64,000 nt of DNA from NCBI GenBank assembly GCA_016288055.1, contig JAEEXZ010000001.1, positions 39,765 through 103,764 on the forward strand, in the 5' to 3' direction. Position numbers and translations under genes: made by a program. The DNA comes from Bacteroidales bacterium. GTDB taxonomy: Bacteria > Bacteroidota > Bacteroidia > Bacteroidales > UBA932. The stretch's first letter is position 1, and every line of letters starts with the position of its first letter. Positions 1 through 8,649 of this stretch are shown here, piece after piece. The notes beneath the pieces were generated by a model. That model was not told where the DNA came from. It was given only the letters and a program-made list of their open reading frames with translations, and made no database searches.

Positions 1-2
1 GC

Positions 3-506
3 GTGGCGGAAATGCTCAAGACCTTCCTCCTCTCTGACGGAGAGGCCTACGAAAAGGCGCTCCGGAGTGGCCCCACGCAGGAGATGATCCGCCGCGCGGC
101 CGTCGTCAAGGAGGACATCGTGGCGCGGGATCCCTATGAGCGGGGCGAGCGTGCCAAACTCAACCTGGGCCATACCTTCGGCCATGCCATCGAGCACGAG
201 GCCCGTATGCGGGCCGATGATATCACTCACGGGGAGGCCGTTGCCATCGGCATTATCCTTTCGGCACAGGCGGGAGAGTCTATCGGCCTTTCTGAAAAGG
301 GGCTCGCGCAGCGGCTTGCGCGGGATTTCGCACAGGTGGGACTTCCCACGCAGTGCCCTTATCCCCTGCAGTCCCTGCAGGAAGCGATGGCCCGGGACAA
401 GAAGGCCCTCGCCGGCGGCCTCGTGCGCTTCGTGATTCCCGTACGCCCCGGAGAGGTCGTATTCCATGAAATGAACCCCTATGATCTGCACTTCGATACA
501 AAATAA
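3..506 (+). CDS. aroB: 3-dehydroquinate synthase, C-terminal part (gene runs off the left edge)
   Basis: AroB closes DAHP to 3-dehydroquinate, the second step of the shikimate pathway, using NAD and a divalent metal in the cytoplasm. The visible 167 residues are the C-terminal helical half. They contain the metal-binding signature LNLGHTFGHAIE and the later HGEAVAIG segment, which supply the conserved metal-ligand histidines. The N-terminal NAD-binding half lies outside the window, so the GTG at position 3 is not a real start. The stop lies 26 nt inside the following aroD-aroA gene, which points to one transcript with coupled translation. I am sure of the family; only completeness is unknown. 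Confidence 0.95.
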   Translation: MAEMLKTFLLSDGEAYEKALRSGPTQEMIRRAAVVKEDIVARDPYERGERAKLNLGHTFGHAIEHEARMRADDITHGEAVAIGIILSAQAGESIGLSEKGLAQRLARDFAQVGLPTQCPYPLQSLQEAMARDKKALAGGLVRFVIPVRPGEVVFHEMNPYDLHFDTK

Positions 507-2463
507 AGAGCTCGCCGAAATCCAGGAGCTCCTGCAAACACTTGAGATGGCGGAAATCCGCCTGGACCGCTGTGCCCTGGAAGACGAGGACATCGATACG
601 CTGTTCAGTGAGTCGGACGTGCCGCTGGTGGCAACCTGCCGGCTGAGCGAAGAACCCGCGGCTCCCCAGATTCTGGAGAGGGCCATCCAGGCGGGCGCCA
701 AGTACGTGGACCTGGAAATGGAAGCCCCCGCAGCGGTGGGCCGTCGTATCCGCGAAGCCTGCAGCGAGTACGGAACCGTACTCATCCGTTCGTATCACAA
801 CTTCGAAGAGACGCCTTCCCGCGAGGTGCTGCTGTCCCTGCTGGACCGTGCCCGCAGCTTCGGCGGGGAAGTGGTCAAGATTGTCACGACCGCCCATTCC
901 CAGGCCGATTGTGACACGGTGCTCAGTCTCTATGATGCCGTGGAGCCCGGAACGCTCGTGGCGTTCTGCATGGGAGAGGAAGGACGCCAGTCCCGGCTGG
1001 AAGCCCTGAAACTGGGGGCACCTTATACTTACGCATGTGTAACCCCCGGGGATGCTACCGCATCCGGTCAGTGGACCACGGAAGAAATGCGTGCCGCCGT
1101 TTACGGGGATTTCCGCTTCGTGGCATCCCCGCAGCTGCCCATGCCTTCTTCCAAAAGCTTCGCCCAGCGCGCCATTGTGGCCGCCTCCCTCGCCTTCGGG
1201 ACGTCGCATCTTCAGGGATACTCCCCTTGTGGGGATAACGAGAGCGCAATTGCGGCCTGCAGGGCCCTGGGAGCCACAATTTCGGTAGAAGGTAACACAA
1301 TTGTTATACAAGGAACGGGCGCTTCGCCCGCATGCCTGAAACTGGATGAAATCCATACGGGTGAATCCGGTTTTCTCACCCGTTTTCTCATCCCTCTCGT
1401 GGCGGTCATTTCCCCCGACCGGGTACGTGTCAGTGGAGAAAAAACCCTGCTAGAGCGCCCTCTGTCCGATGCTCACGACATCATGGCCGCTTACGGAGTG
1501 CGCCTCTATCCGGAGGGTAACAAAAATGTTAACGAGGAGAGAAAGGCCGATTGCTACCTCCCTTTGAAGGTCGCCGGCCCGCTCATCCCCGGAAGGGCCG
1601 ATATTTCCGGCAAGGGAGGCTCGCAACTTATCTCCGGACTGCTCGCGGCCCTGCCGCTTGCGGAGGGAAAATCGACCGTCTATGTCCACGACCCGCGCAG
1701 CATCCCGTACCTGTTCATCACCGTCGATGTGCTCAAGAAGTTCGGTATCCGGATGAGCTCCGAGATGGAAGGGGATGACGAATTCCTGGAAACCCAGGAC
1801 TGGAACCTGTGCACCGGACTCAACTTCCATATCAAGGGCGGACAGCGATATCAGGCGGCGGACTTCGCCATCGAGGCCGACTGGTCGTCGGCCGCACCTT
1901 TCCTGACGGCGGGCGCCATCTTCGGCGATGTAGAGGTCACGGGCCTCGATACCACCAGCCTGCAGGCCGATATCTCCATCCTGGACATCCTCATGCAGGC
2001 CGGCGCCAGCATGTCCCAGCTGGATGAACCCACTGGCAGCATCCACATCAAGCGCGCCCCGCTGAGTCCTTTTGAAGCAGACCTCAACAACTGTCCGGAC
2101 CTCTTTCCCGTGGTGGCGGTCCTGGCGGCATTCTGCCCCGGGGAAAGCCGCATCCGCGGCGTACAGCGGCTGCGCCACAAGGAGACGGACCGTGCATCGG
2201 CCATCTGCGGGATGCTGGAGAAGATGGGTGTCCCGGTCTCGGTGGACGACGACGAAATGACCATCACGGGAATGGGCCTTACCCAGAGGCTGGCTACCGG
2301 AGCGCTCCTGAAGGGTGGCTCTTACAGCTCGCACGCCGACCATCGCATGGTCATGGCCCTGAAAGTGGCCTCCCTGGGAGCCTCGTCTCCCATTGTGATT
2401 GACGACGAAGCCTGTGTTGCCAAGTCGTTCCCGCACTTCAACGAATTATTTGAAAGACTATGA
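481..2463 (+). CDS. Fused type I 3-dehydroquinate dehydratase / EPSP synthase
   Basis: One 660-residue protein carries two shikimate enzymes. Residues 1 to about 205 are a type I dehydroquinase (AroD): EIRLD at 25-29, the catalytic His in SYHNF (His106), and the Schiff-base lysine in KIV (Lys133). From about 210 to the end is a full EPSP synthase (AroA), with the PEP/shikimate loop around PSSKSFAQRA, the GGSQLISGLL segment, RLRHKETDRA, and DHRMVMAL near the C terminus. Both sets of catalytic residues look intact, so both activities are expected. It overlaps aroB by 26 nt and aroC by 4 nt (ATGA). The domain order places step 3 next to step 6. The fusion is seen directly; how widespread it is in the phylum cannot be judged here. 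Confidence 0.95.
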   Translation: MICTSIQNKELAEIQELLQTLEMAEIRLDRCALEDEDIDTLFSESDVPLVATCRLSEEPAAPQILERAIQAGAKYVDLEMEAPAAVGRRIREACSEYGTVLIRSYHNFEETPSREVLLSLLDRARSFGGEVVKIVTTAHSQADCDTVLSLYDAVEPGTLVAFCMGEEGRQSRLEALKLGAPYTYACVTPGDATASGQWTTEEMRAAVYGDFRFVASPQLPMPSSKSFAQRAIVAASLAFGTSHLQGYSPCGDNESAIAACRALGATISVEGNTIVIQGTGASPACLKLDEIHTGESGFLTRFLIPLVAVISPDRVRVSGEKTLLERPLSDAHDIMAAYGVRLYPEGNKNVNEERKADCYLPLKVAGPLIPGRADISGKGGSQLISGLLAALPLAEGKSTVYVHDPRSIPYLFITVDVLKKFGIRMSSEMEGDDEFLETQDWNLCTGLNFHIKGGQRYQAADFAIEADWSSAAPFLTAGAIFGDVEVTGLDTTSLQADISILDILMQAGASMSQLDEPTGSIHIKRAPLSPFEADLNNCPDLFPVVAVLAAFCPGESRIRGVQRLRHKETDRASAICGMLEKMGVPVSVDDDEMTITGMGLTQRLATGALLKGGSYSSHADHRMVMALKVASLGASSPIVIDDEACVAKSFPHFNELFERL

Positions 2464-3533
2464 ATACATTTGGAAACAGATTCAGAATCAGCATTTTCGG
2501 CGAGTCTCACGGCCCGCGTATCGGCGTTACCGTTGACGGCGTCCTGCCGGGCGTTCCGCTGAGCGAAGAGGATTTCGCCACGGACCTGGCCCGTCGCAAG
2601 GCCGGCGCCCTGGGTACTACCCCCCGCGTGGAGGACGACTTCCCTCAGATTGTTTCCGGTGTTTATGACGGTCATACGACAGGCGCGCCGCTTACCATCC
2701 TGTTCCGCAATGAAAACACCCGCAGCGAGGACTACGAGGGCTTCCGCGAGCATCCCCGCCCGGGTCATGCGGACTTCACCGCCAATCTCAAGTTCGGCGG
2801 GTTCAACGATCCCCGCGGCGGCGGCCACTTCAGCGGCCGCATCACGCTGGGTGTCGTGGCGGCCGGCGTCATCGCCAAGAAGATGCTCTATTTCGCCAAG
2901 TTCGGAGCTCGTCTGGTAGAGGTGGGCGGTCTGGCCGATGCCTCTGCCTGGCCCGATGCGCTGAAGGCCGCCGAGGCCGAAGGTGACTCCCTGGGCGGCG
3001 TGGTGGAATGCACCGTAGAGGGGCTTCCCATCGGCCTGGGCGAACCTTTTTGGGACAGCGTCGAATCCCTGGTTTCCCATGCCATCTTCGCCATTCCCGG
3101 CGTGCGCGGCATCGAATTCGGCGACGGCTTCGCCGCCTCTCGCATGAAAGGCTCCGAGCACAACGACCCCTTCCCGGAGCACAAGTGCTGCGGCGGGCAC
3201 CACGAGGAAGGTGAGGAGCACCAGTGCTGCCACGGCGGTGAGCACGAAGAGGGACACCAATGTAATTGTCATTCTGAGCAAAGCGAAGAATCTCACGAGC
3301 ACCACTGCTGCGGCCGTCACAAGCACCCGCAGCCTCCTGTTACCAATCATGCCGGCGGCGTGAACGGCGGCATCACCAATGGCAACCCGCTGGTCTTCCG
3401 CGTGGCCTTCAAGCCCACGGCCAGCATCGCCAAAGCCGGCATTCCCGGCCGTCACGACGTGTGCTTCGCCCTTCGCACCCCCGTCATCGTAGAGGCCATG
3501 GCCGCCATCGTCCTCGCAGACCTGGCATTATAA
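2460..3533 (+). CDS. aroC: Chorismate synthase with a His/Cys-rich insertion
   Basis: AroC converts EPSP to chorismate with reduced FMN. The family signatures are clear: GESHGPRIG at 14-22, RPGHADF, DPRGGGHFSGR, RMKGSEHND, TNHAGGVNGGI (295-305) and EAMAAIVLAD at the end. Between SEHNDPF and TNHAGG, where most homologues have a short loop, there are about 54 extra residues (240-293) with 13 His and 8 Cys in KCCGGHH, HQCCHGG, CNCH and HHCCGRH blocks. The C terminus stops soon after the last core helix. The start ATG overlaps the aroD-aroA stop. The loop could bind metal, but that is inference. It lies beside the active-site region, so activity should be tested rather than assumed. Confidence 0.93.
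   Translation: MNTFGNRFRISIFGESHGPRIGVTVDGVLPGVPLSEEDFATDLARRKAGALGTTPRVEDDFPQIVSGVYDGHTTGAPLTILFRNENTRSEDYEGFREHPRPGHADFTANLKFGGFNDPRGGGHFSGRITLGVVAAGVIAKKMLYFAKFGARLVEVGGLADASAWPDALKAAEAEGDSLGGVVECTVEGLPIGLGEPFWDSVESLVSHAIFAIPGVRGIEFGDGFAASRMKGSEHNDPFPEHKCCGGHHEEGEEHQCCHGGEHEEGHQCNCHSEQSEESHEHHCCGRHKHPQPPVTNHAGGVNGGITNGNPLVFRVAFKPTASIAKAGIPGRHDVCFALRTPVIVEAMAAIVLADLAL
3268..3293 (+). repeat. Interspersed-repeat-like sequence inside aroC
   Basis: These 26 bp, with core TTCTGAGCAAAGCGAAGAA, match the style of short dispersed repeats usually found between genes and translated as CHSEQSEES or CHSERSEES. Here they are read in frame as residues 270-278 of AroC, within the His/Cys-rich loop. The match to the dispersed-repeat type rests on recall of its typical sequence, not on a search. 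Confidence 0.6.
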
Positions 3534-3580
3534 AATAATCCCCATTCCAACCTCGCAATTCTGTGCGTTAGGTTTGCGAT

Positions 3581-3637
3581 GGCCGAAGGAAATTTGGTTT
3601 TTCGGGCCCCGTCCCGAAAAATAAATTTCCTTCGGCC
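3581..3637. terminator. Long perfect hairpin after aroC
   Basis: Fifteen-base arms (GGCCGAAGGAAATTT at 3581-3595 and its complement at 3623-3637) enclose a second eight-base stem (TTTTCGGG with CCCGAAAA). The structure lies 48 nt after the aroC stop and could end the shikimate transcript. It lacks a clear T-run after the outer stem, so it may instead be a palindromic repeat unit. Confidence 0.55.
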
Positions 3638-3650
3638 GTTGGCCTTGTGG

Positions 3651-3712
3651 GGCAATGACAGGAGATGCCCGGTCGGGGCCGGGCATGACGTGTAAAAAGG
3701 GCGGGCATGACG
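3651..3712. repeat. Palindromic intergenic repeat (ATGCCCGG...CCGGGCAT type)
   Basis: ATGCCCGG at 3665-3672 is complementary to CCGGGCAT at 3679-3686, and the unit ends in GGGCATGACG. A second GGGCATGACG follows at 3703-3712. Sequences of this kind recur between genes in Bacteroidales genomes. No gene is present between 3534 and 3812 apart from these repeats and the promoter. Confidence 0.6.
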
Positions 3713-3728
3713 AAATGTATATTTTTCG

Positions 3729-3758
3729 TTGGGAATTTAAAAATATTTAGTAATTTCG
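3729..3758 (+). promoter_or_regulatory. Putative Bacteroidota promoter for the DUF4988 lipoprotein gene
   Basis: TTG at 3729-3731 is followed after 19 nt by TAATTTCG at 3751-3758, close to the TAnnTTTG consensus. The ATG at 3813 lies about 50 nt downstream. Confidence 0.45.
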
Positions 3759-3812
3759 CGGCGAAAACGAGTGTATTCCCCTGAATATTACCAAATTATT
3801 CAAAAAATATTC

Positions 3813-6800
3813 ATGAAAAAACTATTCTGGGCATCACTGGCGGCCGTGTCGCTTGTTGCCACCGCATGCACGCAGGTGTATGACAACTCCGCTCTGGAGG
3901 AAAGAGTCGAGAAACTTGAAGCCCGTGTTACCGCGCTGGAAGCGCTGAACACCACCGTCTCGGGCATCAGTGACATCGTAAACGCACTTAACAAAAAGGA
4001 TTACGTGACCAGTGTCACGGAACTCGTGGATTCCGAAAAGAATGTAATCGGTTACGTCATCGCCTTCTCCAGCGGTGATGCCGTGACAGTTTACAGCGGC
4101 AAGAAAGGCGAGCAGGGTCCCGTCGGCCCTTCTCCCTCCATCACCGTCCAGCTGGGCGAAGACGGCCTCTACTACTGGGTTGTCGAGGGCGAACTGCTGA
4201 AAAACGCCGACGGTAACCCCGTCGCCTGCACGCAGGCCGCTCCCAAGTTCAAGATCGAAGAAGGTTCCTGGTGGATATCCTATGACGGAACCAACTGGGA
4301 GGAACTGGGACTGGTTTCCAATACCGGCACCGACGTCGATGTGGACAACAGCCATTCCGACTATGTTCTCCTCACCATCAACGGTACCGAAGTCCGCATC
4401 CCCAAGGAAAAACCGTTTGTCCTCAATATCAAATACAACGGGGACCTGCATGCCATGGGCGTGAATGCCTACTCCACCCTCAACCTGGAATACGAGGTGG
4501 AGGGCGCCATCGGGGCCGATGCCGTATTTGTGGATATCATCTGCACCACGCCCGGAATCTCCGCCAAGGTCAACCCGAACGGCAGCACCTCCGGCTCCAT
4601 CGAAATCACGACGGAAGACGTAACCGAAGGAAAGGTTGTGGTGTATGCCGACAATAACAACGGCAAGACCAACATCAAGTCCATCGTGCTGGAGAAAGGC
4701 GTCGTTTCCTCCATCTCCGAAGTTGCGCAGGCTCCCGCCGACGGCGGTTCCGTCGAACTGAAGGTGAACACCAACATCGCCCACCACATCGAGGTTCCCG
4801 AGTACTACGAATGGGTGCACGTGGAGAAAAAGACCAAGGCCGATGTCGCCGTCGTCAATACCATCCAGGTGGGAGAGGCTACCAAGGGAACGCGGGAATA
4901 CGAGTACATCATCACCGTTGACCCGAACGAATACACCACCTTCCGTTATGTGGCCATCAACGTCGTCGATGACGCCACCGGATCCTACATCGGAAAGATC
5001 GACATCGTGCAGAAGCCGGCTGCCGGCATCACCACGCTCTATTCCATCGAGCAGCTGCCGGACGAAACGAAGGTAAACGTGAACGGAACCGTCGTGGTGG
5101 CTGCTTCCCGGAAGGGCGCCATCGTCTCTGACGGAATGGGCACCATCTACCTGGATTACGACAAGCCCCTCGCCGTGGGCGACAGCCTTTCCACCATCAT
5201 CGGCGTCAAGAAAAAGAACGCCCGTTCCACGGCACCCTATATTAAGGTAGCTGCCGTGACGAACAGTAAGAAGGCCGAGACCGTCCCGGATACCAGATGG
5301 ATTTACATCGGATCGGCCGAGAATTACTACATTGCCAATACCGGCACCACGGCCCTGCTGCAGAAGGACAGTGACGGATACTTTATCATCGCTCCGGAGA
5401 ATTACCTGATCCGCATCGAAGAACCCCTTGAGAGCCTGAACCTGGAATCCTATGTGGGTAAATATGTCGTTCTCAAGGGCTATATGAGCGAAGTCGTGTT
5501 CATCAGTTTTGACTGGCAAAACTACAAATCCATCAACGAGCTCACCATGATTGTCAACTCCGTCAGCGAGGTGACCTTCTCCGAGAACAAGAACTGGAAG
5601 CTCAGCTACGACGGGAAGCAGGATACAGGCGCCGAAGGATTTCCGGAGGTAATCACGAACACGGTTTCCGCCGGCAGCGAGCGTTATTCGATTGCCATCT
5701 TCCCGGAGAAGAAATTCGACGAATACCAGGTCAAGGAAGAAGGACTGGGCATCTATGGCGCCATCCTGGTTGCGGACAACATGCAGTATTCCTTCGCACA
5801 GGGCGGCCTGTACTATCCGAAGGACCAGATCTACGAGGCGGAAACCGCCGTGGATACCAAGTCCAATTTCTACCGTGAGTTCGAGCCCGGCTTCTACTAT
5901 GCCGTCGCCGCCGGTGTTGACCCGGACGGCAATCCCACCGGTTCCTACTCCGCCATTAAATTCGAGGTGATCGACCCCCATGTGAAAGCCGCCTACGAGG
6001 ACTTCCTGGGCACCTGGTCCTACAAATCGGCCAAGGGCTACCAGAAGTTTGTGGTAAAAGAGAAGGAGAAGGGCAGCACCTACACCATCGAACTGGGAGA
6101 CAAACCTCTCCCCGGCGGGGTGAACCCCACCGCCGTCTATGACAGCGAAGCCGGACTGTTCACGCTTTCCATGCAGGATCTCGGCGAGTGGGAGAACAAC
6201 GGAACGGTCATGCTTGACCAGCTCACTCCCATCTTCTATTACTCCGCAGACGAGGTGGCCGACAATACCAGATACATGAACGGAAATACGCTCCTGCTCA
6301 CCGCCCGCATGTTCGAGGACGGTCTCATCGAACTGATTCCCGGCATGGATTCCTATTCTCCCCTCGAAGGCTTTGCCGTAATGGCCGGTGAAAAGGGGGC
6401 CGATACCCGGGAATATGTCACGAGCGAGCCTTTTGCCCTCCCTGCCAACCTGGTGGAATACATTCCCCTGTCCGAAGAATACCTGGCCTGGGTCGGGAAC
6501 TGGACAGTCTCTACGAAGGACCAGAGCTACACCATCCAGATTGCTCAGAGAACCCCCAACGACGACTATGTGATTTCCGGCATGAACGGCCTCGCTTCTA
6601 CCGCCTACATGACGATGACCAACGCCTTCAATGGCAGCACGGGCGAGCTCTACCTCTATGGAGGCGACAATATCCCGGCAGCCACCAGCCTCACGCTCAG
6701 CGTTTCTGATCAGACCTTCACGGCCTACTACATGGGTCTCGTCGAGGTGGAGAATGAGCTTCACCCGATTGGGGGCCTCTATACACTGGGCGCCGGCACC

Positions 6801-7106
6801 ATCGGCCCGGACGGAAAGGCTACGTTCCAGCCTGGCTCCATTCAGTTCGAGGGCGACTCGAAGGTCTATCCCTTCGTCGCACAGGGTGTGTATTTCGTGG
6901 GAGACAGTGATTCTTCCGAAATTTACACGCTGGAAGTAGAGACGGTTACTTACTATCCCTTCACCATGAGCAAGGGAGGCGCTCCCGCCCAGCAGTCCTT
7001 CGACGCCGCGAAGCTGAAGAAGGTATCCCCGAGCAGTATGCTCCACGCCGCGCCTTCTTTCAAGAAGGTGGCGAAAGTGAACCGACAACTTCCCGACAGG
7101 AAGTAG
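3813..7106 (+). CDS. Large DUF4988-type surface lipoprotein
   Basis: This 1097-residue protein starts with a lipoprotein signal (MKKLFWASLAAV, lipobox VATAC), so it is probably anchored in the outer membrane. Next comes a short coiled coil (LEERVEKLEARVTALE) and a DUF4988-like segment (about 25-200), the region also seen at the N terminus of PL29-type proteins. Around 300-410 there is a BACON-like immunoglobulin fold, followed by an OB-like segment, then repeated beta-rich modules with no catalytic motif I recognise. The ATG at 3813 was chosen over an upstream GTG at 3771 because it begins the signal peptide. A glycan-binding or adhesive surface role is plausible but unproven. It stands alone between its own promoter and terminator. 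Confidence 0.8.
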   Translation: MKKLFWASLAAVSLVATACTQVYDNSALEERVEKLEARVTALEALNTTVSGISDIVNALNKKDYVTSVTELVDSEKNVIGYVIAFSSGDAVTVYSGKKGEQGPVGPSPSITVQLGEDGLYYWVVEGELLKNADGNPVACTQAAPKFKIEEGSWWISYDGTNWEELGLVSNTGTDVDVDNSHSDYVLLTINGTEVRIPKEKPFVLNIKYNGDLHAMGVNAYSTLNLEYEVEGAIGADAVFVDIICTTPGISAKVNPNGSTSGSIEITTEDVTEGKVVVYADNNNGKTNIKSIVLEKGVVSSISEVAQAPADGGSVELKVNTNIAHHIEVPEYYEWVHVEKKTKADVAVVNTIQVGEATKGTREYEYIITVDPNEYTTFRYVAINVVDDATGSYIGKIDIVQKPAAGITTLYSIEQLPDETKVNVNGTVVVAASRKGAIVSDGMGTIYLDYDKPLAVGDSLSTIIGVKKKNARSTAPYIKVAAVTNSKKAETVPDTRWIYIGSAENYYIANTGTTALLQKDSDGYFIIAPENYLIRIEEPLESLNLESYVGKYVVLKGYMSEVVFISFDWQNYKSINELTMIVNSVSEVTFSENKNWKLSYDGKQDTGAEGFPEVITNTVSAGSERYSIAIFPEKKFDEYQVKEEGLGIYGAILVADNMQYSFAQGGLYYPKDQIYEAETAVDTKSNFYREFEPGFYYAVAAGVDPDGNPTGSYSAIKFEVIDPHVKAAYEDFLGTWSYKSAKGYQKFVVKEKEKGSTYTIELGDKPLPGGVNPTAVYDSEAGLFTLSMQDLGEWENNGTVMLDQLTPIFYYSADEVADNTRYMNGNTLLLTARMFEDGLIELIPGMDSYSPLEGFAVMAGEKGADTREYVTSEPFALPANLVEYIPLSEEYLAWVGNWTVSTKDQSYTIQIAQRTPNDDYVISGMNGLASTAYMTMTNAFNGSTGELYLYGGDNIPAATSLTLSVSDQTFTAYYMGLVEVENELHPIGGLYTLGAGTIGPDGKATFQPGSIQFEGDSKVYPFVAQGVYFVGDSDSSEIYTLEVETVTYYPFTMSKGGAPAQQSFDAAKLKKVSPSSMLHAAPSFKKVAKVNRQLPDRK

Positions 7107-7112
7107 ATAATG

Positions 7113-7143
7113 AAAAGGACGGCCGCCGGGCCGTCCTTTTTTT
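7113..7143 (+). terminator. Rho-independent terminator
   Basis: AAAAGGACGGC pairs with GCCGTCCTTTT around a CGCCGG loop region and runs into eight T residues. It lies 6 nt after the lipoprotein stop codon. Confidence 0.9.
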
Positions 7144-7182
7144 GAAACCCTACGGGATTGTGACTATTCGGGAAAAAACTGC

Positions 7183-7190
7183 TATCTTTG
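7183..7190 (+). promoter_or_regulatory. -7 element TATCTTTG directly before sufB
   Basis: TATCTTTG ends only 4 nt before the sufB ATG. With transcription normally starting a few bases after this box in Bacteroidota, the message would be leaderless or nearly so. A TTG at 7158-7160 is 22 nt upstream, slightly farther than usual. Confidence 0.7.
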
Positions 7191-7194
7191 TGGT

Positions 7195-8637
7195 ATGTCC
7201 GAAAGTGAGAAGATTATAAAGGAGTTCACAAGCAGTGAATACAAGGAAGGCTTTGTGACCGACGTGGAGCAGGAGTTCATTCCCAAGGGCTTGAACGAGG
7301 ATATCGTGCGTATGATATCGGCCATCAAGGAAGAGCCTCAGTGGCTGCTGGATTTCCGCCTGGACGCCTTCCGGAAGTGGCAGGCCATGCCGCAGCCGGA
7401 CTGGGCGCATCTGGACATGCCGCACATCGACTATCAGGACATCATCTACTTCGCCGCTCCCAAGAAAGACAAGGACCGTCCCAAGGAGATTGACCCGAAG
7501 CTGGCCGAAACCTTCGACAAGCTGGGCATTCCCCTGAAGGAACGGGATGTCCTGGCCGGCGTAGTGGCCGTGGACGCCGTATTTGACTCTGTGTCCGTCA
7601 AGACCACTTTCCAGAAAACCCTTCAGGAAAAGGGAATCATCTTCTGCAGCTTCTCCGAGGCCGTGAAGGAGCATCCGGACCTGGTGCGCAAGTACCTTGC
7701 TACCGTGGTGCCGTCCAGTGACAACTACTTCGCCGCCCTCAACTCGGCCGTCTTCTCCGACGGCTCTTTCTGCTACATTCCCAAGGGCGTACGCTGTCCT
7801 ATGGACCTGTCCAGTTATTTCCGCATCAACGCGCGGGGAACCGGCCAGTTCGAGCGCACGCTCATCGTGGCCGATGAAGGCTCCTACGTCTCCTACATGG
7901 AGGGCTGCACCGCCCCCATGCGCGACGAGCAGCAGCTCCACGCCGCCGTGGTGGAAATCATCGTGGAGAAGGATGCCGATGTCAAGTACTCCACCGTGCA
8001 GAACTGGTATCCCGGTGACGCCGAGGGGAAAGGCGGTATCCTGAACCTGGTGACCAAGCGCGGCATCTGCAAAGGGGAGGGCTCCCACCTTTCCTGGACG
8101 CAGGTGGAAACCGGCAGCGCCATCACCTGGAAATATCCTTCTACGATTTTGAAAGGAGACTACAGCAGTTCGGAATTCTACTCCGTGGCCGTCACCAACA
8201 ACCATCAGCAGGCCGACACCGGCACCAAGATGGTCCATCTGGGACGCGGCACCAGGAGCCGTATCGTCTCTAAAGGCATATCGGCCGGCGTTAGCCAGAA
8301 CAGCTACCGCGGCCTGGTGCGCATGGGCCGGAATGCCCAGGGCGCCCGCAACTTCTCCCAGTGCGACAGCCTTCTGATTGGCTCGCGCTGTGGTGCACAC
8401 ACATTCCCTGTCATCCAGTCACAGAACCCCACGGCCACCGTGGAGCACGAAGCCACCACCTCCAAGATATCCGAGGACCAGCTGTTCTACTGCAATCAGC
8501 GCGGGATCGGCCAGGAGGATGCAGTAGGCCTCATTGTGAACGGCTATGCCAGGGAAGTCCTGAGCCGCCTCCCCATGGAGTTTGCCGTGGAGGCGCAGAA
8601 ACTGTTACAAGTATCCCTTGAAGGCTCAGTGGGGTAA
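7195..8637 (+). CDS. sufB: Fe-S cluster assembly scaffold SufB
   Basis: SufB is the scaffold of the SufBCD complex that builds Fe-S clusters. The 480-residue length is normal. Typical segments are present: [36 protein letters not shown], and the C-terminal [13 protein letters not shown], whose Cys433 matches the cluster-assembly cysteine (Cys405 in E. coli SufB). It is the first gene of a run sufB-pnuC-sufC-sufD with 12, 1 and 1 nt gaps, so these genes are surely cotranscribed. No cysteine desulfurase (sufS) or sufE/U follows in the window, so the sulfur donor must be encoded elsewhere. The start follows a promoter box with almost no leader. Confidence 0.97.
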   Translation: MSESEKIIKEFTSSEYKEGFVTDVEQEFIPKGLNEDIVRMISAIKEEPQWLLDFRLDAFRKWQAMPQPDWAHLDMPHIDYQDIIYFAAPKKDKDRPKEIDPKLAETFDKLGIPLKERDVLAGVVAVDAVFDSVSVKTTFQKTLQEKGIIFCSFSEAVKEHPDLVRKYLATVVPSSDNYFAALNSAVFSDGSFCYIPKGVRCPMDLSSYFRINARGTGQFERTLIVADEGSYVSYMEGCTAPMRDEQQLHAAVVEIIVEKDADVKYSTVQNWYPGDAEGKGGILNLVTKRGICKGEGSHLSWTQVETGSAITWKYPSTILKGDYSSSEFYSVAVTNNHQQADTGTKMVHLGRGTRSRIVSKGISAGVSQNSYRGLVRMGRNAQGARNFSQCDSLLIGSRCGAHTFPVIQSQNPTATVEHEATTSKISEDQLFYCNQRGIGQEDAVGLIVNGYAREVLSRLPMEFAVEAQKLLQVSLEGSVG

Positions 8638-8649
8638 CCGTAAGTTTTT

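Noticed and set aside
3834..7088. A 1084-residue open frame on the minus strand opposite the DUF4988 lipoprotein
   Set aside because: It is a codon-bias shadow: no signal or motif, while the plus strand has a lipoprotein signal, promoter, terminator and recognised domains.
8638..8649. TPP or other riboswitch controlling pnuC
   Set aside because: Only 12 nt separate sufB from pnuC, too short for any known aptamer.
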